NCBI GenBank assembly: GCA_904066235.2
Contig: CAJFCV020000004.1
Span: forward strand, 10,602,001 to 10,666,000
DNA length: 64,000 bases
DNA from: Bursaphelenchus xylophilus
Taxonomy: Eukaryota; Nematoda; Chromadorea; Rhabditida; Aphelenchoididae
Direction of reading: 5' to 3'
This document shows, piece by piece, positions 33,902 through 45,088 of the stretch; position 1 is the stretch's first letter, and every line of letters starts with the position of its first letter. A program made the translations under genes and the position numbers. The notes under the pieces are model-generated. The model saw nothing but the letters and a program-made list of their open reading frames with translations, was not told where the DNA came from and did no database searches.

Positions 33902-36900
33902 TCATTTCAACTGGGTGTACAGCAGCATAAAGTACATCTCCGTATTCTTCTTTGATCCCTGATTCATCTCCCGTATTTTTCGCTTATCATCCATGACACG
34001 AAGGCTCCATAAATAGACAATAATACAGACGGTCAGGCCAAGGACAACAATCTGAAAAGTGGGAAATGATTTCGCTTAGTCGGGAAAATAATGAGCACAA
34101 TGTCGTTGTTCCAATTGCGTCGCTGAAGTGAAAATCAATTTGCTTTTGTCGCGACACAATTTTCTCGGCGGAAATGAGACTTTGGATGGGACAGAGGGCT
34201 CATTATTTTCCCGACAGACTGATATGTCTTAACAGTCCTAACCGATAAAGTAGTAGGATTTTTTCGCCGACATCGCTCGAAAAACTGGAAGTCGCCTCGC
34301 GAAAAAGTGCATGTCGCTTGCGTAAAAACGAAACGTCGCACGGCAACCCAGAATAGAACAAAAATGTCTCCCGCCCACTTTTGAATTTCGTCCAAACGAA
34401 GTGTCAAAATTCACAAGAGAAATAAAATAATTCCGAGAAAAATGTTTTTCGGTCGGAAACCCGCACGAAAAATTCATTTTTGACATTTCGTTTGAATTCA
34501 ACCGATACTAGGGGGGCGAAGCGCCGAAACGAGGCGGGAGACTCCCTGGGTTGCCGTGCGTCGCGGCGGCTATGAAAAAATCAAACAGAAATGCACTGTG
34601 AAAATTTCACGGACTTTATGTCGCGAGTAGTAATCCGCCCATGGAGTCGCTGGTGTTTTTTCGGCAACATGCACTGTGAGAAAACAAAAGTTCACTGTGC
34701 ACTGTGCAACAGGCTTTTTTTTGACTTTCTCTGTATAGTGCAAACGCCAAAAATCACTCCAGCGACTTTGCAAAGGGACTAGTCTCAAAAGCAAACTTCC
34801 GCGTTTTCGAAGTGAATCGGAGTTTTCCGTCTGTCGCGAAAATTGTGAGCACTCTGTCTCATCGAAAATCGCCTCGTCGCCGATAAAATGAATTGTGTCG
34901 CTGCAAAGTCAAATTGATTTTCACTTCGGCGAGACGTTCAGCGCAGCGACGTTGCGCTCATTATTTTCCCGACAGAATGATATTTCAATTTGCACTGTGC
35001 TATTCGGTGCTTCTTGAATTGGTTTTTTTGGGCTGTCACGCGCTAAAGATTGAATCAAAAATCGCGTCCTGACTTTTCTTGCACAGTGAATGTCGCAAAA
35101 ATTACTCCAACGACTTTGCAAACAAACTCGTAAAGCACGCCACTGATACCAACTATCACTTACGTTGTGAATATTCATAACCACCACAATGAAAGTCATC
35201 GGATGCTCATCGTAGCTGCTGACCGCCCGATACGCCGACGTCGAAACCAAGTAAATAATATAAAATCCAGAGTGCAATAGCGAAATCTGCAGCACCAATT
35301 TGCTTGTGATCGTATTCTCGGACTGTTGGAACGACTTCGACAACGAGTAATCACTGTAGACACTAAAACAGACCCTAAAAATAACCGGTCAAAGCGATGG
35401 AAATGACCTACGTCTTCTTTTGGGTTTGCCGATTCACCCACCACAGACAAATGTCGCCGAAAGTGATCAAGAGCTCCAGCGGTAGTAGAAGGTGGAGGAA
35501 TTTTTTGATTTTCAATTGATTTTTCTGGAAAGTCGCAAGACAATATGGCAGCTTTTCGAACATGTCCGGCACACTGAACACATAACTGTTGATGGTTATT
35601 GTGATGAGCCACTGAAATCGGAATTTAGGGGGTTTCATTCAAGTCATGCTTTTGGGCCAGAGAAGAGAATTCAAATGTATATTATGTATATTTTTGGCTC
35701 AAAATAAAGTGTGACATGTTATACGACAAAAAAATGTTGAAAAAAGAAAAGAATGGGGTGTGACATCTTATACGATGAAAAGCTTTTCTTAAATTTGATT
35801 TTTTAATGGTGAAAAAAAATGAAATTTTAAAATTTTAGTCATGGTTTGAAAATGACAGGTGAAATGTTATACGACAAAAAAAATTATTAAAAAAAGAAAA
35901 GAATGGGGTGTGACATTTTATACGATGAAAAGATTTTCATAAATTTGTGTTTTTTAATGGTGAAGAAAATTGAAATTTGAAAATTTTATTCAAGGTTTCA
36001 AAAATGACAGGTGACATGTTATACGATGAAAATTATTTTCCGAGTCTTACTGCCGCTATTATTAGCCATTAGACAAATATTTAGTAAAATCTCATTTTGA
36101 AAAACAGCGCAATATTTTCATCGCATAACATGTCACCCCTAAATTTTTTTTAAAAATTTTTTTTATTGTATAATTTTTTCACCTTCAAAAAAACTTTTTT
36201 AACGTATAACAGTCTCCTTTCATTTTGAAAATTTTAATTTTTTTTTGATAAAGCTCACCAAAACTATCATGGCGACAAGTGCCACTCGTTTCCCTCGATG
36301 CTCGTAATTCCGCGACTTCCGCGTCGCCATAAGTCTCTCCACAAATGCGGCGCCGTGAATGAAAATCATGGCCGGAACGGTCCACAGCAAAGGCCATCGC
36401 AACACCGAGCATTGCCATGTGTAGAAGACGTTGGAGCAATATTCAGTGTCAAAGATTTGAAAATACAGCAAATAGGCGTTCGAGAAGATTGTAAATCCCA
36501 ATTGGAGCATCAAGACCACCCAAATGTTGGAGAGGAGCAGCTGGAAAAGGTTTTTTTCAGAAAAGACCGAGATTTTTTAGGGCAAAAATTAGAAAAAAAT
36601 GTGACACTTTTTTATATATTTTGGAAACTTTTGTATCGATTTCTACCGTATAAGGCAGTGTTTCCACAAAAAATCAATTTTTTCTCCAGAAAATTGGCGA
36701 AAGTCTTTTTCACACTAACCGCTCTCCGTTTTTCGCGTACTCTCTCGGCCACAAGCTCGTTCAATATCTCGGCTATGTGGTCTATGCCCAGAGTGAGGGA
36801 AAAATTTACAGAAAAACTGATTCCGCATCGCACTTGGGGTACTTTCCTCGTGAATTGCGAAAATTGAGAAAAACGGGCACATTTCAGACTACCGATAATC

Positions 36901-37694
36901 CATCATCAGCGATAACTTTTTCTGTTCTTTTGCTCAAAGACACTGTAAAAACTACAGTATCTCTTTCATTGCGCTTTTGCAGCTTGCAAAACAAAGTTTT
37001 CAAAAAACACTTAGCCTATTGTATCGGCAAAAACGTGTATTATAGAATGTCACCATAAGAAATTATGGTGACATTTTCCCGTCTTCAAGTGCACAGGCTT
37101 TGTTTTCGAGAAAAAACATGTTTGGCATTTTGCCGCCCAAACTATAAAAGCGTGATTCAAAGGCATTGTATGTATAGTATGTAGCTGTTGCCCACGCCAA
37201 TTTGTCTAAACATAAAAAATGGAAAAAAATGATCGAGTCAAGTCTCTTCCCGGCCATTTTGGTCAACTGTTCCCCTCCGCAGAAATATCGTAATATAACG
37301 GCAGAAAATAATTACACACAAACCGGTTTTTTACGGCAAAAATCGGTTTAAAGCTGCCTCCTTATAAAAAGGCCCCAACATTTGCAAAAGTCTAGGGCGC
37401 AGCTCCAGCTTTTGACAAAAATATATTTATTTTTTTCAAAAACAAATTGCCGTGTGTTGCCCCTTATATTTGTTTAATATCGCAACCACGAGCCAAAGAA
37501 AAAGAAATTTTCTCTCCAAAACGTACTCTAAAATTGAAATGCATCGAGCTGGTAATAGGTCTTTGCTTCCTCGTGAAGAAAATATACATCAGCATTGCAA
37601 AGGCAGGCATGCAAGCAACAGCGCAAATCGCTTCAGTGATCAGTAAAGGAATATGATTCCGATATGTCTCCGATTCCTCGCAAAGTCGGTTCAT
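33902..37694 (-). CDS. Sra/Srab-like serpentine chemoreceptor, gene 5 of 5
   Basis: Exons 37694-37527, 36540-36259, 35611-35412, 35374-35164 and 34051-33902; 336 residues. It is the most diverged member: exon 1 is two codons shorter (MNRLCEESETYRNHIPLL), the post-helix-3 motif is FVERLMATRKSRNYE, and the tail is KKNTEMYFMLLYTQLK with a TGA stop. The exon lengths 282, 200 and 211 and all phases equal gene 4, so orthology of the exon plan is secure. Intron 3 is 37 nt. The other introns are large: intron 4 has two B elements and D remnants, intron 2 a tandem repeat, intron 1 a family A remnant. It is the 5'-most gene of the cluster in transcription sense. Confidence 0.87.
34073..34222. mobile_element. 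Family B MITE (intron 4, receptor gene 5)
   Basis: Left end decayed (gcttagtcgggaaaataatg), right end intact (TTATTTTCCCGACAGACTGA + TA). Confidence 0.8.
34600..35130. repeat. D remnants around a B element (intron 4, receptor gene 5)
   Basis: D blocks at 34600-34790 and 34985-35130 (GCACTGTGC words, 'tcactccagcgactttg'), with a B element between them at 34827-34980 (CCGTCTGTCGCGAAAATTGT / TTATTTTCCCGACAGAATGA). Confidence 0.7.
35711..36145. repeat. Tandem ~150-bp repeat (intron 2, receptor gene 5)
   Basis: The word GTTATACGA with a 'gtgacat/gtgaaat' lead recurs at about 35717, 35866 and 36016, with 'aagaaaagaatggggtgtgac' in between: two full units of about 150 bp. An inverted partner (TCGCATAACATGTCACCCC) closes the block at 36120-36138. 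Confidence 0.7.
36560..36860. repeat. Family A right part (intron 1, receptor gene 5)
   Basis: Inner A blocks, then a clear right end 'cgcacttggggtactttcc' next to TGA. Confidence 0.6.
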
Positions 37695-37862
37695 TTCGAA
37701 CCCAGATGGAACTCTCTAAAATTAAGAGTTACGATAAAAATAAGAGTAGAGAATTCAATGGTAAAAAAATTAAGATCCAAGCCAGACAGCGTTAAAAAAA
37801 CTAATTATAATATATAATTCGTGTTGTGAAAGTAAAAGTGTGTGGCTTACAGGGGAAATACA

Positions 37863-37881
37863 CCCCCCCCCCCCCCCCCCC
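37863..37881 (+). repeat. C19 homopolymer tract
   Basis: Nineteen uninterrupted C residues (G19 on the other strand) 170 bp upstream of receptor gene 5. The exact length is sensitive to sequencing error. Confidence 0.8.
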
Positions 37882-38161
37882 ATCTTGCATCGTTCATTTC
37901 ACATTTTTTATGTTTTTGCACTGCGCGACGAAGTGCCCTCGAAACAAAATCTATATATATCAATATAAATATAAAATGCCATATTTCAATTATGGGCTTT
38001 CCCCGCTTTTCGGAACAGACAATAATCGAGTTTCTTGTTGGCAAAAACTAACACAAAAGGGCAATTACGTACGTAGACAGTGAACCGCAAAGACGTCAAA
38101 CTGTTTCTCGGCCATTGGTCTGTAAAACCACGAGTTTTTTTGGGAATGTCTCAAAGTTTTA

Positions 38162-38316
38162 TTAGTATGTCGGGAAAATAATGAGCACAATGTCGGTTGC
38201 GCTGACCGCGTCACTGAAGTGAAAAGCAATTTGATTTTGCAGCGACAAAATTCATTTTTTCAGCGGCGATGCGACTTTCGGTGCGACAGAATGCTCATTA
38301 TTTTCCTGACAGACGG
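38162..38316. mobile_element. Family B MITE
   Basis: TTAGTATGTCGGGAAAATAA to TCATTATTTTCCTGACAGAC. It is followed by a short A end (about 38380-38430). Confidence 0.75.
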
Positions 38317-38814
38317 CTGCGCTTGCGAAGCGCCAGCTAAAATTTAGAACAAATGAACTACAACACAGACCCAACATGCGTGCAAAATTTAAAGAAAATA
38401 CGAGCGTTGCACTTGAGACGCTTCCCATGTCAAAACCAAACTTTGTAAGTCCCATGTTAGACCCGTAACTAGCACTTATAACAGTTCTTGCATAGTTCCT
38501 CATCATCTGCCTTAATTACCCCCATATTAGAAGTAAACGTCGTTAATACAATTTCAGTCCAAGTAGTATATAGAAGCCGGAAGACACTGCGGACATAAAT
38601 TAATTACTATCCCCATGCATATATTACTGAACAGTTAGCCTACAAAAAAAATAAACTAGGCGGTACAAAAAAGGCGTTCGGAGAGAAAACAAGGATGGAT
38701 GAAGATTTTCGTATCATGTAGTTTCCAAAAATTTCAAAACTAAACTATATTGGCCTTGATTTCTTCGCTACAATTGGAATTTTTTGGAGTTTTCAAACTC
38801 AGAGAGAGCTTTAA

Positions 38815-40140
38815 AGGACCTCACCAACTACATTTGAATCGAGTTTTTACGGCTTGGAGGTGCGCCTCGCCAAAAGTTGCGAAAATCCCGCGAAAAAAAC
38901 AAATACAAAAAATAATCGAGAATTTTTCTCGAAAATACAAAATTGAAGAAAGTTTGAGCTAGTTCATGTTCCAAAGTTGCTGAAAACGCTTCTTGTTCAC
39001 GTGGATCCTGCCGACACTCATTCGGATGCTCTTGGGGAAGGCTGATGTAAGTTTTCTTTGGTTTTTGCTGGGTTTTTTCGCGTTTAGGTATGAGTGAAGT
39101 ATCTTGCACAATATTTCGGCGATTCCTTTGAAAAAAAACCCGAACGAAGTGTTGAGGAGCAAGTTTTGGACTCAAGGCTTGTGTGTATTCCATTTACTTG
39201 CCTTGTTAGGGCTGTATTTGCCCATTTAGAGATATTTTATATTATTTTAGTCAAGTCTTTCAATTTCAGAGTTGTTCAATCGCCGAGAACGCGATGCATG
39301 AAGAAGAATTCTCTTCATACAAATTCCTTTGCATCACGATTCGAGACAGGGACGTTGTCTATGGGATATTCATGTGAGGTAATGTGTTATTTACTTTTTT
39401 GCTTAAAATTTCGTTACGTAATTTCTCGGCCTCTATGCATTTAGTTTTAGATGGGCACTTGTCTTCGTGAATCAATGGATCAACTATGGAAACGAAAGCG
39501 GTTCGTAGACCAGCAAATTGAACAAAAACTGCATGATTATTATGTTTTTATTGATGTATTAGATAATAAAAGGTATATAAGTTACATTCTTTTATTTTGA
39601 CCAGGATGCTTTATGTAAACGACAGGTCCGTGTGGACACGCCGGTTTCTTCATCTTCATGGGTCGTTCCAGGCGATTGCACAACTCTGAAATTGAAGCAC
39701 TTGACTAAAATAATATAAAATATCTCTAAATGGGCAAACACAGTCCTAAAAAGGCAAGAAAATGGAATCCACACAAGCCTTGAGTCCAAAACTTGCTCCT
39801 CAACACTTCGTTCGGGCTTTTTTTCAAAGGAATCGCCGAAATATTGTGCAAGATACTTCACTCATACCTAAACGCGAAAAAACCCAGCAAAAACCAAAGA
39901 AAACTTACATCAGCCTTCCCCAAGAGCATCCGAATGAGTGTCGGCAGGATCCACGTGAACAAGAAGCGTTTTCAGCAACTTTGGAACATGAACTAGCTCA
40001 AACTTTCTTCAATTTTGTATTTTCGAGAAAAATTCTCGATTATTTTTTGTATTTGTTTTTTTCGCGGGATCTTCGCAACTTTTGGCGAAGCGCACCTCCA
40101 AGCCGTAAAAATGCGATTCAAATGTAGTTGGTGAGGTCCT
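38815..40140. mobile_element. Fold-back element with TTAA target duplication
   Basis: A 1326-bp element bounded by TTAA (38811-38814 and 40141-40144). It begins AGGACCTCACCAACTACATT and ends with the exact mirror. The inverted arms, about 490 bp each (to about 39305 and from about 39650), differ at only a few sites. TTAA plus long arms resembles piggyBac-derived or PALTTAA-type elements of nematodes. Both arms show a 121-residue open frame that is the same sequence read twice; no transposase motif is visible. The centre has one short frame (39451-39600, MGTCLRESMDQLWKRKRFV..). Part of the terminal sequence recurs at 55450-55520. Confidence 0.8.
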
Positions 40141-40348
40141 TTAAAAGGATGACTCGAAGCGACAAATTCAAGCACCCACATGCACTTATTGTAGCGTATG
40201 TAAAAGGAGCGAAGGTTGAAGTATAATATGAAAATTCAACGTTCAACTTTGACAGTGATATCACGGTCGTCTAAAATAACTTCTTAAGTGCACCCACATC
40301 TTTTAACGCTACACTTTTTTTGCAGACTTTGGCAAAGTATAATATTTC

Positions 40349-40565
40349 TACTGTAATACCCGGATCTAGTGGCAAAAAATGTCCCACTTTGCATCCCGGA
40401 AGGGACCAAAACGTCTCCAAACCCTTCCCTTCTCTAAGCTAAAAAACTCCGCTTTGAAAAGCGCGCCCTTTCCTTCAAGGCGGGCTTTTTAAAGCGGAGT
40501 TTTCTAGCTTAGAGAAGGGAAGGGTTTGGAGACGTTTTTTGCCACTGGATCCGGTCCCTCACTGT
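40349..40565. mobile_element. Family C MITE
   Basis: Ends near CTGTAATACCCGGATCTAGT and ATCCGGTCCCTCACTG + TA. The stem continues through 'ccttcccttctctaagctaaaa'; a near-perfect hairpin. Confidence 0.75.
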
Positions 40566-40569
40566 AGAA

Positions 40570-40803
40570 TAATGCCTTCACAAAAATCAATTTTTTCCGC
40601 GCAAACCTGGCAAAGATACGGCCGAAAATGTTTTTCTGTGACCACCCTCCGCGTACTCTCTCGGCCCCAAAGATCGTTCAATATCTCAGCAGCGGCTGTA
40701 AAGCACGAGCTTAAGTTTTCAGTAATTCATACGTGGACTATGCCTGATGTGTGCGCAAAATTTGAAGAAAATCCCAGCGTCGCACTTGGGGTACTTCTCT
40801 TGT
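40570..40803. repeat. Family A right half
   Basis: Starts abruptly after the C element and ends 'cgtcgcacttggggtacttc' + TCTTG. Confidence 0.6.
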
Positions 40804-41269
40804 CAAACTCATCCTTTTTCTCCTACAAAAAAGGTTCATTGGACCTCTGGATTCAGCGTTTTTTTTCGTATTATATCGAATCTTTAAACATTCAGGAACC
40901 ACTTAATTTCACACGTCTTTTTATAGTCACTTCGTTGGGCGACATGTTCTGATATGTATGGAAAAACTATAATTCATTAATGAAGTCGACTAAATTTCGT
41001 ACAAAATGCGCATTAGTAATGAAGAAATTAGATGGAAAGCCTTGAACGAAATGAATTCCAGGCCTGAGAATTGTAGCAGAGTACTGTAAACGCAAGCACT
41101 TATCGCTAACCACTTCGAAAAAAGGTCGGTTCCAGCGTTCTCAAGATATGTTTTCCGCGTATGGCAAACATGTAATTGTATCTTTAAAATACAACATGGA
41201 ATTCATCAACCACTAATACTTTTTAAAAAGACATTTGGTTCAGCCTGTAAGTGCTGAAAAGGCCGTACA

Positions 41270-42225
41270 GTAACTTTGGGCACAAATTTTCTAGGCAGTG
41301 GAGTGCACTGGCAATTAGTAGATTCTTGCTGCGTTAACGCTAACACAGCGTTATACGACGCCAAAACGGGTGATTTTTTGTCAAAATTTCCTAATTTCTA
41401 GATAGTGGAGTGGGCTGGTAATTAGTAGATTCTTGCCGCGTTAACGTCAACACAGCGTTAAACGACGCCAAACGGGGGTTGGATTGCCAAAAATTGGAAC
41501 TATTTTTTTGTCAACTACAGTAATTTTGGGCAAAAATTGTGACCATTATCGTTGGCGTTATCAACGGCGATAACTACTGCGACTTTTTTCCAAAACTCCC
41601 AGCCCTTCTGGGAAGCGGTTTTGGCCACTGGATGCCGTTGGGTGTGAAAAGGTCCGCAAAAAAGACTTTTCAAAGCTCAGTGGGATCCGGACGGGGTGTA
41701 GGGTAATCGACCATGCTGATTTCGAAAATCCAGTCCATTTTTTCTGTTTTTACTTGTTTTTCTTAAATAGCACTGTAAGACAGCACTTTTACCTGTCGAA
41801 AAAAGACAAAGCATTACTAATTTACAGTACTGCTTCAGAAAAACAAGTAAAAATCAGCAAAAATGGATTGGATTGGTCGATCAGCATGGTCGATTACCCC
41901 TCCGGGTCCCAATGAGCTTTGAAACATCTTTTTTTGCGGACCTTTTCATACCCAACGGCATCCACTCGCCAAAACCGCTTCCCAGAAGAGCTGGGAGTTT
42001 TGGAAAAAAGTAGCAATAGTTGTAGCGGTTGATAACGACAGCAATAATGATCACAATTTTTGCCCACAATTACTGTATTTTACAGAAAAATAGTTCCAAT
42101 TTTTGCCTTCCAACCCCCGTTTTTGCGTCGTATAACGCTGTGTTAACGTTAACACAGCAAGAATGTAATAATCGCCAGTCCGCTCCACTATCTATAAATT
42201 AGGAAATTTTGACAAAAAATCTTCG
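41270..42225. mobile_element. Large palindromic element, arms ~380 bp
   Basis: The left arm (about 41378-41750) mirrors the right (about 41840-42222) from 'gattttttgtcaaaatttcc' inward to 'tttttacttgtttttc'. The terminal 100 bp is also present as an extra direct copy at 41280-41375. Inside each arm is 'cgttaac..aacacagcgtta'. No coding capacity. It is related in the centre to 45290-45722. Confidence 0.75.
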
Positions 42226-42481
42226 CATAGGATAATTACAAGCTTTAATAAAAAAATTACCCATATTTATTAAAAGTTAGTTTCAACAATGAGATCTATG
42301 AACAAATTACATAATAACTGGCCAAAAAACGAACTCTTTCTGCATTACCCTTAAGATTTAAGATCAAAATTTTCATTATTAGCTCTTAAATTTGCCTAAA
42401 ACAATATAAAATTGTTCAAAAAAACAATTCCACCCGGCTCTGTATATTCTAAATCTTATCTTTCCGTCGTTTTTGACCTCC

Positions 42482-44318
42482 CTATGCATGAATTCGGCTT
42501 TCGTTTAGGGCGTGATACCATTCCCGGACCATTTCATTTCCTTCGTTGGTCACCACAACAACCCGTTGAATATCATCGCCGTAAAGAAGGAAGCCGCGTT
42601 CCGTTGCGAAATTCTTGAGCTGCACATATTGCTCGTCCGAGTCGAACAGACTGTACACGGCACAATCTTGACATTGCAGGCGTTCTCGCTCCTCTTCCCA
42701 GAGGTGAATCTGAAGGCAAGTGTAATATAAAAAATTCAATTTATTTCAACAAAATCTCTCCTAAACCTCAAAAAATGGCTAGTAATCGATTAAAAGCCAA
42801 ATCTTCTTACCTGATCAACCACCGTTGGAGGAACACAATGATATTGACCATGCGTATCGACCGCTCTGGGATGAGAATTTGCCCTCAAATACTGAGTAAT
42901 TTGTTTCGCAGTAATTCCTCGCTGCAACGCTTGTCGGACAGTATCCCGACTCATCAAACCCACAGCCATATTGTTGAATCTAGCTACGATTTCGGCAAAC
43001 TGATTCAGAATTGACAAATGGAGATGGGAATTGGAATAAACGGCTAGCCGATAGTTGGTTTCGGCGATTAGGAATCCTTTTTGCCTTGTGTTTTCCAACC
43101 CCACATCTCGCTCGCCATCGCCGGCAAGTAAAAGTGCCATCAGAGGGGTGATAAAGAAGAATCCGTCTTTACTTTTTCGAATAAACACCAGCCCCAGCTC
43201 TCGGAGGTGTTTCAAGAAGCCAGTTTTGATAATTTCCGGCCATTTATCGTCTATTAGATAGGGCGTAGCGGGAAGTCGTTCGGTATCCGAGTTTTGCGCC
43301 GTTTCAGACACTAAAACACGCGATTATTAGCATCGAAACATCGAAAATATAATCCATGACCGCTTTTACGAAGATATTTTTCAAAACCTAAAAACCGAAA
43401 GACAAAAATCGTAGAAAAAACATACAGTCGCTTGGATCAACACATAAGCAGAGTCTTAAGAAGAATTCCACAAAAGGAAAGACGTCTTCGGTGGTCACTT
43501 CAATATATTTTAGGTAATACATTAGGTAGGACCAGATCTGCTCGGCACGACCAAGAAGAAGGAATTGGAAACCCAATGAAGTGATGTCTCGAGCTAAAAT
43601 AGAGAATAAACGCCTTTTAAATATTAATAAACAGTCTGAAACATCAATTTTTACCTGAACCATTTCCTTTCCTCTTGATAAACCCAATGTGTTCAAACAG
43701 TTCGACTGTGAGCATCGAAACACTTGCGGCACTGTCCGGAAGAGCCAGATAACTCAACACACACTCCCATCGTTCCAGTGCCTTCTTGTACAAGTCACGG
43801 CTAGCCGCTTTCTGAACCTTTTCATCAATTCTTGTCACGGGGTCTAGTCCAACAACTTGAGCAAGCGGCCTCATCAAGGACTGAAGGTAATTCATCCGGA
43901 AATCGATCTGCAAACAAAGTACAAGCAATTAAAAACACAATAGACATCAAAATATCAGACTTCATTAAGCTTGATATCTAAAATTTTGAAAAATTCTGTA
44001 TGTGCACCTACATTCAGAATTGGAGGTTCGTCTGCACTCAGAATATGCAATTGCCGCAACAGTCTGATGTTCTCTTCAACCGCGTCCTTATAATTCTTGT
44101 TACATTCTTCCAGTAAGTTCCTAAAACTGCAAAAATAATATAAAATTGTCTTACCCTTCCGATCGAAAGACCATGATCAACACACATTTCTGCGCCAATG
44201 GCGGCAACATCCGAAGAATCGCGAGACATGCCGGTTTCGACTCGTAGAGTCTTCGTACTGTCTCTGCTTCAAGTTGGGAGAGAAAGGCGAGAAATGGACG
44301 GTTTTCTAAGGCCTCCAT
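42482..44318 (-). CDS. GTF2H4: TFIIH subunit p52 (GTF2H4/Tfb2 homologue)
   Basis: Six exons: 44318-44155, 44120-44012, 43907-43655, 43593-43426, 43310-42811 and 42709-42482; 473 residues (human protein 462). The whole length follows p52: N-terminal FLSQLEAETVRRLYESKPACLAILRMLPPLA; middle ERWECVLSYLALPDSAASVS and TSLGFQFLLLGRAEQIWSY; then GFLIAETNYRLAVYS and VRQALQRGITAKQITQYLRANSHP; and the p8-binding C-terminal fold (ERGFLLYGDDIQRVVVVTNEGNEMVREWYHALNE). p52 anchors and stimulates the XPB translocase in the TFIIH core, for transcription start and nucleotide excision repair in the nucleus. Intron 1 is 34 nt; a second in-frame acceptor six bases earlier would make it 28 nt and add two residues. 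A TTATTTTAG acceptor ten bases before the ATG suggests spliced-leader addition. Confidence 0.93.
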
Positions 44319-44328
44319 GTGGAAGAAG

Positions 44329-44340
44329 CTAAAATAATGT
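44329..44340 (-). promoter_or_regulatory. Probable spliced-leader acceptor of GTF2H4
   Basis: ACATTATTTTAG on the - strand, ten bases before the start codon, with no upstream exon in frame that makes sense. This is the usual arrangement of a trans-spliced nematode mRNA. An SL2 acceptor fed by CNOT11 transcription is possible. Confidence 0.5.
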
Positions 44341-45088
44341 TGAAAATAATAGGCAAAAGTAAAATTTGGGATCAAACCGTCAAAACATAAAGGATAGGTC
44401 ATAGAAAACGTTTTTTACAAGCAACTCTTCAATTTTTTTGGTCAAAAAGTTCCAAAATACTTTGAAATCAAAAAAATTGGCATGGTTAATATCAGACCTG
44501 ATTTAACAGAACAAAAACCTATAAAATCATAAAAAAACAAACTTATCACATAGTTTCATAAACTAAAATTGTAAAACGAACCTTCTCAAACAAAGAAATC
44601 TGAAAAATTAGAAACATTTTTCGAAACGTGTCAAGTATTTCACCCACCGGGGAACCACTTGACTCAAGTATTAGGAACGAGCACTATTACGGTTATTTTA
44701 GATTGTTTGAAGAGTACGACGCCAAGATAGCCCAACTAGAACGCTTAACTAATCATAGGCATATAATGCCCCCAAATTTTAGCCTCCAATCTTTTTGACC
44801 ATCATGGATAATACCGAAAAATCTCCGAAAACTTTGTTTTTTCAATACAAAAGCTGTCAAAATTTCCCTCATTGACATTGCAAGGAATTCAGCACGTATA
44901 TCTTTATTATCTAATCCTTTATAAAATAAATAAACTCGTTTAGAAAAAAGACCGCGTGGGGTTTAAAAGAACGGGCCTTGAGCTTAAAAAATCCGGAGTA
45001 GGAGGCTCCACCAACAACAAGAGAAATTCAACAGGGAACCTAACAACAATTTCGGAGGGGTTTTCGGCAACAATGGTCGCGCTGAGAT
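44341..45088. other. Gap between CNOT11 and GTF2H4
   Basis: AT-rich, unique-looking sequence. No repeat family and no extra exon recognised. Confidence 0.45.

Noticed and set aside
38828..40127. Pair of 121-codon frames as a duplicated gene
   Set aside because: They are the two arms of one TTAA fold-back element; no splice context, start signal or known domain.
44319..44402. Start of GTF2H4 28 codons further upstream
   Set aside because: The extension (MTYPLCFDG..) has no p52 similarity and would cross the TTATTTTAG acceptor.
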